Of a stretch of 64,000 nucleotides of DNA, positions 12,201-21,411 are shown one piece after another. Under the pieces are notes generated by a model, which saw only the letters and a program-made list of their open reading frames with translations, was not told the origin of the DNA and searched no databases. The position numbers were made by a program, and so were the translations under genes. Position 1 is the first letter of the stretch. Every line of letters starts with the position of its first letter. Origin of the DNA: Hevea brasiliensis (lineage: Eukaryota > Streptophyta > Magnoliopsida > Malpighiales > Euphorbiaceae); assembly GCF_030052815.1 (NCBI RefSeq), contig NC_079509.1:41100750-41164749 (forward strand), in the 5' to 3' direction.

Positions 12201-13296
12201 AATGCTGTGGAAGGTCTAATGGCGTCGCGTGTGATGCCACATGCATGCTCAAACGGTGACGTGACTCCTGGAAATGGGCAGAAACACACTGGTCTTCCTT
12301 CTGGAAAGGGTGGTGTCTGTCACCTCCTCCCTAAAACCACCTAGAAGCTTGACTTAGAAAAAAAAAAAATCCTAGGTCTTCGTTTTTCTCTGTATCACAT
12401 AACCTTATGCCAGTTGATGATGGCAAGGCTTTGATACCATGTTGATTTGAAACAACAGTTTGGAGAGAAAAATCTGTATATTCTTGTGTATTAATAACTT
12501 CGTACATATGCCTATTTATATACCAAGATTCCTAGTTTTACAAGGAAATCTAATTTAATGGAAACTAATACACATAGAAAACAAGATATACATAAGGAGA
12601 AAGAAATAATAATCCCTTCAATGTCGGGATTGAGATTCCAACAAACTATTTTTCCATAAATAAAGAATAAACAAACCATAAATTATCCCTAATTTAGACT
12701 TAATGGAAAGTATTTCACTATGCATTTGCATGTATTTGGGAAATTCTCTCATCTACCAGTACAGTAACATCTCAACTAATTGTTATGCTCGACTATTTCA
12801 TTTATTTGATATGGTTCAGGAATGACATTTCTAACTTGGTTGGGCATTTAAATTGATGGGGTCAATTAATACAAGCTGTCAATTGCTTCTGTCCTATAAT
12901 CCTTTGTCTTGTTGCAATCCTTTCATCATTCATGTGGCTCAATCTGTAATGTCCTCTATCAGAATTGCTCACCTAGATTATTCTCATAATTACTTACATT
13001 GCCTGAAAAGAGGTTCATCTGGCAAGAAAAGTTATTTTCTTTTACCTTTTAACTATTGTTTTGGTCTGCAAACACGCTTGTACATTCTGATATGCATATT
13101 CATGAAAATAAATATATATTCTTGATCAGTATATGTGCAGAATATTAATGAGGCTTTATAAAGTAGGCTTTATTGTTTTAAATTTCTCCTTTATCAAGCA
13201 TGTCCTGGATGATATCTGATTTCTTTTCTTGCCATGAAGCAGTTAGAGGAGTACAGCATTAGAACACATCTCATACAGGTGAAAACGTGCTCTTGA
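3279..13296 (+). CDS. QWRF8: QWRF-motif (augmin subunit 8/EDE1-like) protein, last two coding exons; 5' part outside window
   Basis: Two exons are visible. Exon 3279-3386 has 36 codons in phase 0, reading [20 protein letters not shown] and onward to STAALQ, between an acceptor ending tatag and a gtgagg donor. Exon 13243-13296 reads [17 protein letters not shown] then TGA, after an acceptor ending gaagcag. These are the conserved C-terminal helix and the LRTHLIQ end of the plant QWRF (DUF566) family, microtubule-associated proteins related to augmin subunit 8 and EDE1. The intervening intron (3387-13242) is about 9.9 kb and holds three transposons. The QWRF signature and 5' exons must lie before base 1. 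The symbol rests on the remembered Arabidopsis neighbourhood (At4g30710 next to the PPR gene At4g30700); family membership is firmer than the symbol. I cannot tell whether the gene is functional without the 5' part. Confidence 0.78.
3689..3911. repeat. Imperfect tandem direct repeat in the intron
   Basis: Two adjacent units of roughly 100-125 bp share the phrases ggtttggtcataattac, cttttgattcattcataaca and aagttcaaaggc. The second unit has about 25 extra bases. The hAT-type MITE inserted at the end of the second unit. Confidence 0.7.
3912..5003. mobile_element. hAT-type non-autonomous transposon (about 1.1 kb)
   Basis: Terminal inverted repeats TAGGGGTGGCCACGG and CCGTGGCCACCCCTA are flanked by a perfect 8-bp duplication CCCAAATG (3904-3911 and 5004-5011). 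The subterminal regions are packed with GGTTC/GAACC and CCGGTTC motifs on both strands, and the centre is AT-rich. There is no transposase; the small open frame at its 3' end is a by-product of the GGTTC repeats. Terminal sequence and 8-bp duplication fit the hAT superfamily. Confidence 0.88.
5012..5607. other. Intron sequence between transposons
   Basis: AT-rich intron sequence of the QWRF gene with a T-rich tract around 5516-5555. It may hide an old, unrecognised MITE (gaaaa/tttcc motifs near both ends), but I could not define termini or a target duplication. Confidence 0.5.
6036..12043 (-). pseudogene. Copia gag-pol remnants
   Basis: In element order, fragments in shifted frames read as follows. 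Gag N-terminus (12043-11780) carries [16 protein letters not shown]. The zinc knuckle (11370-11089) has [14 protein letters not shown], a CX2CX4HX4C pattern. Protease (11076-10786) has [13 protein letters not shown]. Integrase remains lie on both sides of the LINE (about 10700-9958, and 7889-7671 with [15 protein letters not shown]). Reverse transcriptase (7203-6931 and 6799-6296) has [15 protein letters not shown] and YVDD. RNase H (6281-6036) has [12 protein letters not shown]. The protease motif reads DSE where the family has DSG, and many frames are broken, so it cannot make an active polyprotein. Confidence 0.85.
7884..9957 (-). mobile_element. RTE-like LINE fragment, 5'-truncated, nested in the Copia element
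   Basis: Minus-strand fragments give a non-LTR reverse transcriptase. 9880-9269 is a pre-RT region with [20 protein letters not shown]. 9229-8729 has [20 protein letters not shown] and [18 protein letters not shown]. 8691-8317 has the catalytic FADDIVL. 8226-7903 has the C-terminal [20 protein letters not shown]. The endonuclease domain is absent. The 3' end, read on the minus strand, is TTGGGATAAAGGCTTAGTTG followed by AGTTG repeats, a type I associate with plant RTE-clade elements. Copia integrase sequence is continuous on either side (ending TLDFK beyond 9957 and resuming IPPKVFGC below 7884), so the LINE inserted into the Copia element. Several frame breaks make it inactive. Confidence 0.8.
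12645..13242. other. Distal part of the large QWRF intron
   Basis: Unique-looking intron sequence between the Copia element and the terminal exon. A 90-codon open frame at 12853-13125 has no recognisable similarity and no coding context, so I treat it as chance. Confidence 0.55.
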
Positions 13297-14202
13297 GAAT
13301 CAAAAAAATCTTGGTGATGAGAACCCCTCTATGGCCTGATCAACTGCTATGCTAATCTTTACCAGTTACCACTTGAGAGATAAATCAATAGCCTATGATC
13401 TCAGTAAATGTAAATTATTATTATTTTTTTTAATGTTTTAAATTTATTTTTTTTTCTTTTATGCTTTAGTGGGAAATTTCATTTGGGTTAATTCTTCTCT
13501 TCCTTTTTTCAATAGTGAGCTGTTGGCTCCAGTGTCTCCACTTGTAATTTTTTTTTTGGTATCTCTCAAAAGAAAGAAAAATGAAAGGGTAACAAAGGGA
13601 TTGGAAATTCAATGTGAGAGCAGTTTTTGAGGGAAAAAGGGAAAAAAATGAAAAAGAAAAAAAAGAAAGGTAGTAGTTCAATTCAATTTTGATTGTGCAT
13701 GCCCATGGCTGCATATTTTCTCTGTTAATTTCATCAAAGTTTCAGTTTGATTTTGTATAATAACCTCAATAAAATCACTATTCCTGTGAAAAAAATTATC
13801 AGAAATATGACATGTCAGCCAGGAGGATATGTACTTGAAAGAAAAACAAATCTTCTAATTGGATTCAAACAAATAGTTCAAAGGATTTGTTCATCAAATT
13901 TCATCACTGAAAATGGGTTCTATTGGTTATTGCTCAAACAAAAATCAAATTCTTATTGCCATATTAAAATTAAACGTATTCAGTTTTTCACTCACTTTGT
14001 AGAAAAGTTAGCTTTGGGGTTTGCCTCCCTTCTAGGTTCTAACATCTTACACTTTATTTGGCTGAAGGTATAAAATGATAAGATGAAGGGTTTAGTGATA
14101 TTCGTTGTTTAGGACTTGTGTATGAAAAATATTTTTTTAAAAAATATTTTTTGTTATTTAGTTATAATGTTAAATTAATGATTTATTATATTAATACCAT
14201 GC

Positions 14203-14251
<49 letters not shown>

Positions 14252-14610
14252 ACATTTACATTTTAATAAAATTATTAAAATTTAAAAAATGAAAAATAAT
14301 TTTTTCTTAAAAAAAATTATTTTTTTTTAAAATAATTTAATTCTCTTTGATTAGAAAATATTTTTTATGTGACTTATTTTCTTAAATATCTCAAATATCA
14401 AAAAATATAAAAAATAATTTACAAGAAAATATTTTTTATAAAACAAATAGAGTTTAAAAATTAAAAATTTGACCCTTTCATTATTCTAAGAATGAAATCA
14501 TTTGATATTTTATATCTTTATTTATAATTTAACTATTTCTAATCTAGTTAGATTTCATAGGAAAGTTAAGTAAAACCATTAATTGTAATGATTTTTTTTT
14601 TCGACCAATT
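13297..14610. other. 3' flank of the QWRF gene; AT-rich, no gene seen
   Basis: Contains the presumed 3' UTR of the QWRF gene and AT-rich sequence. The 108-codon frame at 13747-14073 is not supported by any recognised family. Interrupted A/T stretches around 14110-14460 resemble a decayed MITE but I could not define ends. Confidence 0.5.
14204..14248. repeat. (TA)n microsatellite
   Basis: About 22 uninterrupted TA units in the flank between the QWRF and PPR genes. Confidence 0.95.
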
Positions 14611-15108
14611 GTGAGCATTCAGGTTAAATCGAACCGAATCGAATCAAATTATGAAAATTAAATTATATATTTTAAAAATCAAATTGAATCGAAATAGATG
14701 AAAAATCGAATCAAATCAAACTGCTCTATTTCGGTTAGGTTCAAACTGATCGATTTTATTTTTGATTGATTTTTTAATTTAGACTTGATTTTCAAGTTAT
14801 TTGATTTTAACCTTGGTTTGAATCTAATAACCATTAATCAATGAAATTGAACAATTTATATATATATAATTACATATAATTCATAAATTTTCAATAAAAA
14901 TAAATAAATTCAAAAATCAATAAACCTATTTAGTTCGGTTCGATTTAATTGATTTTTTTATCTTTAAAATTGAACCGAACTGAAATAACTGAAATTTTTA
15001 TAATATAAAATCAAATCGAACCGAATTATATTAAAAACCAATCGAATTATCGAATTAAGGAGGTTCAATTTGATTTATTCGATTTGAATTAAATAATGCT
15101 TACTCCTA
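14611..15108. mobile_element. hAT-like MITE (about 0.5 kb)
   Basis: The left end reads GTGAGCATTCAGGTTAAATC and the right end, complemented, TAGGAGTAAGCATTATTTAA. They share the GAGCATT/AAGCATT core. Subterminal GGTTCGATTT/AAATCGAACC motifs occur in both orientations. Imperfect 8-bp flanks GACCAATT and GACCAAAC (6 of 8) fit an aged hAT-type target duplication. It has no coding capacity. It lies about 400 bp upstream of the PPR start codon. Confidence 0.6.
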
Positions 15109-15499
15109 GACCAAACTATATATTATTTTTTTATTTGTACCGTTTCATTCCACTTATCTATAGATGAGATTAATTCACATTCAGACTAAGTAATATTCAA
15201 GTAAAAATTTCCTATTAGTAGAAATTATAAAATTTGAACACCAAATATAATGTTTATATTCACTTTCGCTTATTCAACGGCCTATTGATATGAAAATATA
15301 GTTTAATAATATAAAAAACTATTAAATCATCTTAATATGGGAGATTACTAATTCAAATCCTATACCTTAATTTAAAATTGAAAAGACAAGAGAGATTGCG
15401 AGAGACTCACTCTGTTTCCCGCCAGTTTGAGATGCTGTTAAATGGTAAAATCCTATTAAAACCGGTCATCAACCTTCCCTTAAAACCAAATGGATTCAG
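15109..15499 (+). promoter_or_regulatory. 5' region of the PPR gene with upstream ATGs
   Basis: Presumed promoter and 5' leader. Out-of-frame ATGs lie at 15432 and 15490. The one at 15490 (AAATGG, G at +4) opens an 80-codon frame that overlaps the PPR start 10 nt downstream and ends at 15732. I could not place a TATA box or transcription start with confidence. Confidence 0.4.
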
Positions 15500-17836
15500 A
15501 TGTCCCACTACTTCTTCCTCAATCTCCTCAACAAAGCCACCTCTCTGTCTCACCTAACCCAAATCCACGCCCAGCTTCTCCTCCACGGTCTCCACACGGA
15601 CATTGCAGTTGCCACCAAACTCACCCACAAGCTCTTCGATTTCAGCTCCACTTCCCGCGTACATTCCCTCTTCTTCTCCATCCCAAAACCCGATATTTTC
15701 CTCTTCAACGTCCTCATCAAGGGCTTCTCTGACAATGGCTCGCCTCTGCAGTCCATTTCACTCTTTACCCATTTGAGAAGAAGGCGTGGTCTTCATCCTG
15801 ATAACTTTACTTATGCTTTTGTTATATCAGCTGCTGCGAGTTTTGGGGATGCCAAGGTTGGATTGTTGCTTCATGGGAATGCTATTGTTGATGGGTTTGG
15901 TTCAGACTTATATGTTGGTTCTGCTCTCGTCGATATGCACTTTAAACTCTTTAGGGAAGATTGGGCGCAGAAGGTGTTTGATAGGTTGCCTCATAGAGAT
16001 ACTGTTTTGTGTAACACGATAATTTCTGGTTTGGTGAGGGTATGTTGTTATGAGGACTCCATCAGACGTTTTAAGGATATGGTTTCTGGTAATGGGCCAC
16101 GGTTTGATGCCACTACAGTAATAGCAGTGTTGCCAGCTGTGGCAGAATTACAGAAGTTGAGATTAGGGATGGAGATTCAATGCTTGGCAATAAAGTTGGG
16201 CTTTCATTCTCATATTTCTTTGCTTACGGGTTTGATTTCATTGTATTCCAAATGTGGCAACGTTGAGACAGCAAACCTATTGTTTAGGGATATTGGCAGA
16301 AAAGATTTGATATCTTATAATGCTATGATTTCCGGGTTTACTTGCAATGGTGAGATAGAGTCTTCAGTGAGATTGTTCAGAGAGTGGCTTGGTTCTGGAG
16401 AGAAGGTTAATTCAAGCTCAATTGTGGGATTGATTCCTGTATATTCCCCTTTTGGTCATTTACTTCTTACTAACTGCATTCATGGCTTTTGTGTGAAATC
16501 TGGTACTGTTTCACATTCTTCTGTTTCAACTGCCTTGACTACAGTATATTGTAGATTAAATGAAATGGAATCAGCACGACAACTTTTTGATGAATCTTCA
16601 GAGAAAACTTTAGCTTCTTGGAATGCCATGATAGCAGGTTATACCCAAAATGGTTTAACAGAAACAGCAATTTCTCTTTTTCAAGAAATGCAGATGTCTA
16701 ATGTCAGTCCAAATCCTGTCACAGTTACAAGTATTCTTTCAGCTTGTGCTCAACTTGGAGCCTTGAGTCTAGGAAAATGGGTACATGGTTTAGTTGAGAA
16801 TAAGAGCTTTGAGTCTAATATATATGTTTCAACTGCTTTAATCGACATGTATGCAAAGTGTGGGAGCATTTTAGAGGCTCGGCAATTATTTGAGTCAATG
16901 CCTCAGAAGAATGAGGTAACTTGGAATGCCATGATTTCTGGATATGGTGTCCATGGGCATGGGCAGGAAGCTCTAGAACTCTTCTATGAGATGTTGAATT
17001 CTGGCATTCGACCATCTAGAGTCACTTTTCTTTCTGCATTGTATGCTTGCAGTCATGCTGGCTTAGTAAGAGAAGGAGATGAAATTTTCCATTGCATGGT
17101 CCATGACTATGGGCTTGAACCCTTACCTGAGCATTATGCGTGCATGGTTGACATCCTTGGGCGAGCAGGAAAATTGCAGGATGCTTTGCAATTTATCAAG
17201 AGAATGCCTGTTGAACCAGGTCCCCCTGTGTGGGGTGCGTTGCTCGGTGCTTGCATGATTCACAAGGACACTAGCCTAGGCCGTGTGGCATCCCAAATGC
17301 TATTTGAATTGGACCCACAAAACATGGGTTACTATGTCTTGATGTCAAATATTTACTCCACTGAGAGGAACTATCCACAAGCTGCTTTAGTGAGACAAAC
17401 AGCTAAGAGTAGAAACCTGATAAAGACTCCAGGCTGCACCTTAATTGAGGTTGGCCAGGTTCCACATGTCTTCACGTCTGGTGATCGGTCCCATCCTCAA
17501 TCAAAAGCAATCTATTCAGAGCTTGATAATTTGACTGCAAAGATGAAGGAGGCTGGATTTCAGACAGAGACAGATACTGCTTTACATGATGTGGAGGAGG
17601 AAGAGAAGGAACTGATGATGAAGGTTCATAGTGAGAAGTTAGCTATTGTTTTTGGCCTTATCTCTACTGAACCTGGAACTGAAATTAGGATCATTAAGAA
17701 TCTCCGGGTTTGTTTAGATTGTCATACAGCAACTAAATTTATATCTAAGATTACAGAGAGGGTTATTGTGGTAAGGGATGCGAAAAGGTTCCATCATTTC
17801 AAGGATGGTGTGTGTTCTTGTGGAGACTATTGGTGA
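15500..17836 (+). CDS. DYW9: DYW-class PLS pentatricopeptide repeat protein (At4g30700-like)
   Basis: A single exon of 778 residues ending in the canonical CSCGDYW. PPR-type motifs run from about residue 50 to 600 (for example LFNVLIKGF, DLISYNAMISGF, TLASWNAMIAGYTQNGLTET, NEVTWNAMISGYGVHGHGQE). E and E+ motifs follow, with the PG-box-like TPGCTLIEVG. The C-terminal DYW domain has the cytidine-deaminase-like zinc residues HSE (710-712) and CLDC (738-741), plus HHF and CSC near the end. This class edits C to U at specific sites in mitochondrial or chloroplast transcripts; the organelle and sites cannot be read here. The N-terminus is short and hydrophobic and could be a targeting peptide. The sequence is very close to the remembered Arabidopsis At4g30700 product over its full length. 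The frame is intact and shows no decay, unlike the neighbouring QWRF copy. Confidence 0.93.
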   Translation: MSHYFFLNLLNKATSLSHLTQIHAQLLLHGLHTDIAVATKLTHKLFDFSSTSRVHSLFFSIPKPDIFLFNVLIKGFSDNGSPLQSISLFTHLRRRRGLHPDNFTYAFVISAAASFGDAKVGLLLHGNAIVDGFGSDLYVGSALVDMHFKLFREDWAQKVFDRLPHRDTVLCNTIISGLVRVCCYEDSIRRFKDMVSGNGPRFDATTVIAVLPAVAELQKLRLGMEIQCLAIKLGFHSHISLLTGLISLYSKCGNVETANLLFRDIGRKDLISYNAMISGFTCNGEIESSVRLFREWLGSGEKVNSSSIVGLIPVYSPFGHLLLTNCIHGFCVKSGTVSHSSVSTALTTVYCRLNEMESARQLFDESSEKTLASWNAMIAGYTQNGLTETAISLFQEMQMSNVSPNPVTVTSILSACAQLGALSLGKWVHGLVENKSFESNIYVSTALIDMYAKCGSILEARQLFESMPQKNEVTWNAMISGYGVHGHGQEALELFYEMLNSGIRPSRVTFLSALYACSHAGLVREGDEIFHCMVHDYGLEPLPEHYACMVDILGRAGKLQDALQFIKRMPVEPGPPVWGALLGACMIHKDTSLGRVASQMLFELDPQNMGYYVLMSNIYSTERNYPQAALVRQTAKSRNLIKTPGCTLIEVGQVPHVFTSGDRSHPQSKAIYSELDNLTAKMKEAGFQTETDTALHDVEEEEKELMMKVHSEKLAIVFGLISTEPGTEIRIIKNLRVCLDCHTATKFISKITERVIVVRDAKRFHHFKDGVCSCGDYW

Positions 17837-18901
17837 CAAATTTGTTGTCTACAATGATTATGGTATGTGAGTATTGAACAATCATCTAATCTCTCACACT
17901 TTTGTTGATTATATAGCAGTGATAAAGCAGGACAATGAAACTGTCATTTTGAGATGCATGACATTTCATTGAAACTTACCAAGTCACTGAATATTCGAAA
18001 GACTTTGTTAAAAATTATTAACTAGCAGGTTTTTTTTTTTTTTTTTTTTTTGGTTGTTTAAATTCTATGTTTACCTAATTCTTGATGTCAATATGAAAAC
18101 CAGTTATATCAAGCCAATGCTCTTCATAGCATGTAAAGGCCAGATCATTTCTGTTATGTTCCTTTACTTTTATATTCAGATTCAGTTGAATTGAAGTGAG
18201 GAAGTTCCAAGCTCTTTTAATTGTTCCTACAAATTTCAAGCATTCTCAGGATGTCAGACACTTATCAGGTAATCTTAATTTTTTTTGACTCGTGATGTTA
18301 TTGAAAAATGTCGTTGAAGAAGCATGCTTACCTGTTTTCATGCATGCTATACGCTATGCTCTTTATACTTTTTATATGTTTCAATGTGGAAAAATTAACC
18401 CTCTTCAACTTAACCCCAAATTGAATTTCTTTTAGCTGGTCATTCAATCTATGGTAAATATCTACGTTGAATAGGTTATTATTATTATTATTATTGACTG
18501 GAATAAGTGAAATATGTTTTCTCAGTTATGGAGACATTTTGTGATAATTAGTCATCTATGGAACGCTGCACTGTCCTTCACTTTCTGAATTTTGCTTGTA
18601 TAATTAAATTGTTTTCGAAAATGTATCTATTATCACAATATCTTAGCTATCCAAAATTATAGGATGAAGTTTCTAATGATGAAAATTCTGATGTATCCTT
18701 ATTTCTGTGTAACCAGAGAGAGAACACATTTCTGTACAAGAAAATATTCTAGGAAAAACTATTATTTTATATTAGTATTTAAGAGTTAATTTATAACTTC
18801 TGTTTTATTTTCAGTCCTTTATTTTGAAAACTAATATTTTCTATTTCTTTTGTCAATTAAGTAGTTATGCCATAATCTAATTGCTTCAATGGTCGACTCA
18901 G
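17837..18901. other. Spacer between the PPR gene and the QWRF pseudogene
   Basis: Contains the PPR 3' UTR, a 23-base T run near 18031 and AT-rich sequence. I looked for the exon expected just upstream of the QWRF fragment (the conserved helix before the MAYLDDW exon) and did not find it. Confidence 0.5.
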
Positions 18902-19194
18902 ATGGCCTACCTAGATGATTGGGCTTTACTTGAAAGAGATCATTTAATTTCATTATCTGGGGCTTTGGAAGATATGGAGGCAACCACTCTTCGTCTTCCA
19001 CTGACTGGAGGGGCAAAGGTATTTTTGGCTGTAAAAGATCATTGGAATTGGTTTTTGAAGAGACAAATATCTAGCATCTTTATTTGATTTCTACTTTTAT
19101 TCAAGCAGATATAGACTCCTTGAAGGCTGCTATTTGCTCTGCTATTGGTATGAAGCAGGCAATGGGATCCTCCATATGTTTTTTACTCTCAAGG
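18902..19194 (+). pseudogene. Truncated QWRF-family gene copy (two exons)
   Basis: Exon 18902-19018 (39 codons, phase 0) reads [20 protein letters not shown] and on to [10 protein letters not shown]. It has a good acceptor (gactcag) and a gtattt donor. The next exon equivalent, 19105-19194 (30 codons), reads ADIDSLKAAICSAIGMKQAM and on to FLLSR. These are the QWRF domain segments that directly precede the VEGMNEL exon found at 3279 in the other copy. Two splice signals look destroyed: the bases before GCA at 19105 are AA rather than AG, and the bases after AGG at 19194 are AT rather than GT. Using the nearby AGs instead gives an in-frame stop within three codons. Neither earlier exons nor a following VEGMNEL exon were found, so this is a partial duplicate. 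Confidence 0.8.
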
Positions 19195-19209
19195 ATTAGA
19201 TAGATGCCT

Positions 19210-19234
19210 TCTCTCTCTCTCTCTCTCTCTCTCT
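19210..19234. repeat. (CT)n microsatellite
   Basis: About 12 CT units just downstream of the QWRF pseudogene exon. Confidence 0.95.
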
Positions 19235-19322
19235 TTACACACGCACACTCACGCACTTGTGTTGCAATTCACATGTAAAGCATAATGGTAAATTTAGCTT
19301 TGCTCTGACCTATTTGTTTATC

Positions 19323-19383
19323 CATATAGCTAAACCCAACTAGTTTGGAATTAAGGTTTAGTTGTGATTGTTGTTGTTATTGA
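19323..19383 (+). mobile_element. RTE/SINE 3' tail fragment
   Basis: The phrase ccaactagtttggaattaag followed by gtttagttg and GTT repeats matches the 3' end type of plant RTE elements and the SINEs that use them. It is recognisably related to the LINE terminus at 7884-7925. Only about 60 bp is present. Confidence 0.6.
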
Positions 19384-19696
19384 GCTATTTGTTTGTTCTA
19401 TGATTATTAGGACTGCACATTGGTCATGCCATAATGCAATTGTTTCTTAGGTGGTTCTGGAACTAATTACTATGTCGCAATTGATAGGTTAAAAGGGTAA
19501 CTCTTTCTTTAAGATTTTGATGAGTGAACCATTTGCTTGTTTATGGAGCCAAGTCTCATTGTATTCAGTGGTACGTAATTTGAAGGATTGTTAATAACTC
19601 TATATTATAGGTGTAAGTGATATATTTTGTTCGTGGTTTGATGTCTCATGTCACTACTGCTTTTTCATAATATCTTAGCTAGAAAACTGTTCTGCT

Positions 19697-20085
19697 GATT
19701 TAAAGTTGTGATGATGCTAGGGTTTCATGCTATGATAAAATAGAATATTTGATTTTCTTTGTGCTTTGGAATAGTTTATTTGAGAATAAATCATCTATTA
19801 AAAGACATTGTGATGTAGAATCAATAGAGTATTGGGAAACAAAGGGGTGAGAAACGAATTCTTAAAGGGGGGAAAAATTCTCAATTTTATTATTATTATT
19901 ATCAATAGTCAATTATCAAAAATAGTCTCTAAATATGTAGAGATCCTAGCCCTATTTATAGTGTTTTGCAAACCTAATCACATTAGGATTAGGAACCCTA
20001 ATTCCAATTCTAACTAGGGATACTAGACAAAACAAACTTCCTAAATAATTAAAATACTACTTCCTAAATAATAATAATAATAATA

Positions 20086-20133
<48 letters not shown>

Positions 20134-20745
20134 GTGATGATAGAATTCCTTGATAATAAAAATACTACCAATATTTCCTAAATAATAGAAATATAATCTT
20201 TCTAGTTTTACAATAAAAATTAAATCAAAACAATCCCTAAATCTTATTTTCTTGTACTGCATCACATAGTCTCCCTTTAATAGTTAATATTGACAAAAGA
20301 AGATAATATAGTCTATATAGCCATTCAGGTGGTTATCAAGGCCTAATGAAACTCATTAGAATGTTATTCACACATGTACAACTCCTACTTAGTTTTAGAC
20401 AGATCCTTGCTTTTAACTTTTAAAACTATTTTATTTAGTTTGTGTGAGAGTTACTACAGAACTATCATCTAGAAACTTTGCTCCTTTGAAGCATAAATTT
20501 TAGCAACAATACCTTGATACCAAACCTCAACATGCTTTTTCATCTAGTTTGTAGGCCATGCAGTAGATAAACATTACTCCAATTTCATATCACTTGTAAC
20601 TAAATAAAGGTGAATCTTACACAAGAAGGTACCTATTTGGAAAAGGCAAAAGATTGAGGCATATATAATAAGCTAAAAGCCTGGTTTGGATATAAGCCAA
20701 TGGGATGGTATTCTTTTGAAACATTCAGTAAACCAATTTCATATA
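19697..20745. repeat. Long direct duplication, copy B (partner of 1-1005)
   Basis: Begins gatttaaagttgtgatgatg and is collinear with bases 1-1005, with substitutions and small indels. It lies about 500 bp after the decayed QWRF exon, in the intron position expected before the VEGMNEL exon. The main local difference is a greatly expanded triplet microsatellite at 20067-20140. Confidence 0.7.
20067..20140. repeat. (AAT)n(GAT)n compound microsatellite
   Basis: Several AAT units are followed by about 18 GAT/ATG units. The matching position in copy A (371-391) has only the AAT part, so the GAT expansion arose after, or was lost since, the duplication. On the minus strand it creates a spurious poly-histidine frame. 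Confidence 0.95.
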
Positions 20746-21411
20746 TGTGAGAGTTGATGAGATTTTCCTTAATTTAAGGAGAAGATCACTCCTTAATTTG
20801 GAGAATGATTTATCTCCATAATTCAAGTGATTTTAGGATAATTTACAAAATGATTTATCTCCATAATTCAAGGGATTTTAGGAGTAATATATGGATTTAT
20901 ATCTTCTATCTTCCGTTTTAAAAGTTTTTATGTAAAGTGTGTGAAGTGAAATGAAAAATGTAGTCTTTATAGCCTTTGTGTTTTTTTCTTCCTTTCTTTG
21001 TCTTTTTCTTCTTGTTGTCTCTTTCCAAAACTTAACATGGTATCAGAGCCTGCATAAAATTATGGGATTTCTTCTTTCTTATTGTCCTCCTTCACAAAGT
21101 TATGGATTTGAATCCTAAAAACTATTTTCCTTCTTCAGAGTTTGAGCCCTAAGTTATTTATCTTCTTATTCTCTTTCTTTCTAAAAACTTAACAAAACTA
21201 TTCATATTATTCTCCTTCTCCTCCTCCTTCATGATTTGAGAGTCACAGGTTGAAGCCCTTACTCTTCTCTTCTCCTTCATTAGAGACTAGGGTCTTAGTC
21301 CCTGCTTTGTCATCTCTTTTTTCTTCTATTAAGGTTGAGAAAACAAATATGGTTTGAAAACACAAAGGCCTCATACCTTTCAAGTCTCTCTCACCTTTTG
21401 TGCTAAAAAAT
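20746..21411 (+). mobile_element. Partial LTR element, copy B (5' LTR and leader only)
   Basis: The 5' LTR at 20746-21036 (TGTGAGAG to TTAACA) is followed by the primer site TGGTATCAGAGCC at 21037. The leader then matches bases 1303-1699 of copy A. No 3' LTR is found downstream; homology stops at the end of the inserted MITE near 22170. This is the same element as at 1006-2734, truncated by a rearrangement. Confidence 0.8.

Larger units (their letters stand above)
5608..12644 (-). mobile_element. Ty1/Copia LTR retrotransposon, antisense, decayed
   Basis: The LTRs lie at 5608-5771 (3' LTR in element sense) and 12440-12644 (5' LTR). Both run TGTTGATTTGAAACAA to a CA end on the + strand; the left one lacks about 40 bp. 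Inside the right LTR, the complementary primer site (TTTGATACCA on the + strand) gives TGGTATCAAA in element sense. A purine-rich tract (GAGAGGGAG in element sense) abuts the other LTR. The flanks AACTG/AACTA look like a 5-bp target duplication with one change. It lies inside the large QWRF intron, antisense to that gene. An RTE-like LINE interrupts its integrase. Confidence 0.88.

Noticed and set aside
12068..12344. Opposing frames with cysteine- and arginine-rich products
   Set aside because: They lie in the untranslated leader of the Copia element next to its 5' LTR and show no known domain.
13747..14073. 108-codon frame between QWRF and PPR genes
   Set aside because: AT-rich, no domain, no coding signature; likely chance.
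15490..15732. 80-codon plus-strand frame at the PPR start
   Set aside because: Out-of-frame shadow of the PPR coding sequence; kept only as a possible upstream frame, not as a gene.
18902..19194. A functional alternative 5' part of the upstream QWRF gene
   Set aside because: It lies downstream of the 3' exons on the same strand and its splice sites are broken, so it cannot be spliced in order to them.
20041..20265. Minus-strand open frame with about 18 consecutive histidines
   Set aside because: It is only the translation of the GAT/ATG microsatellite; no conserved flanks or gene context.
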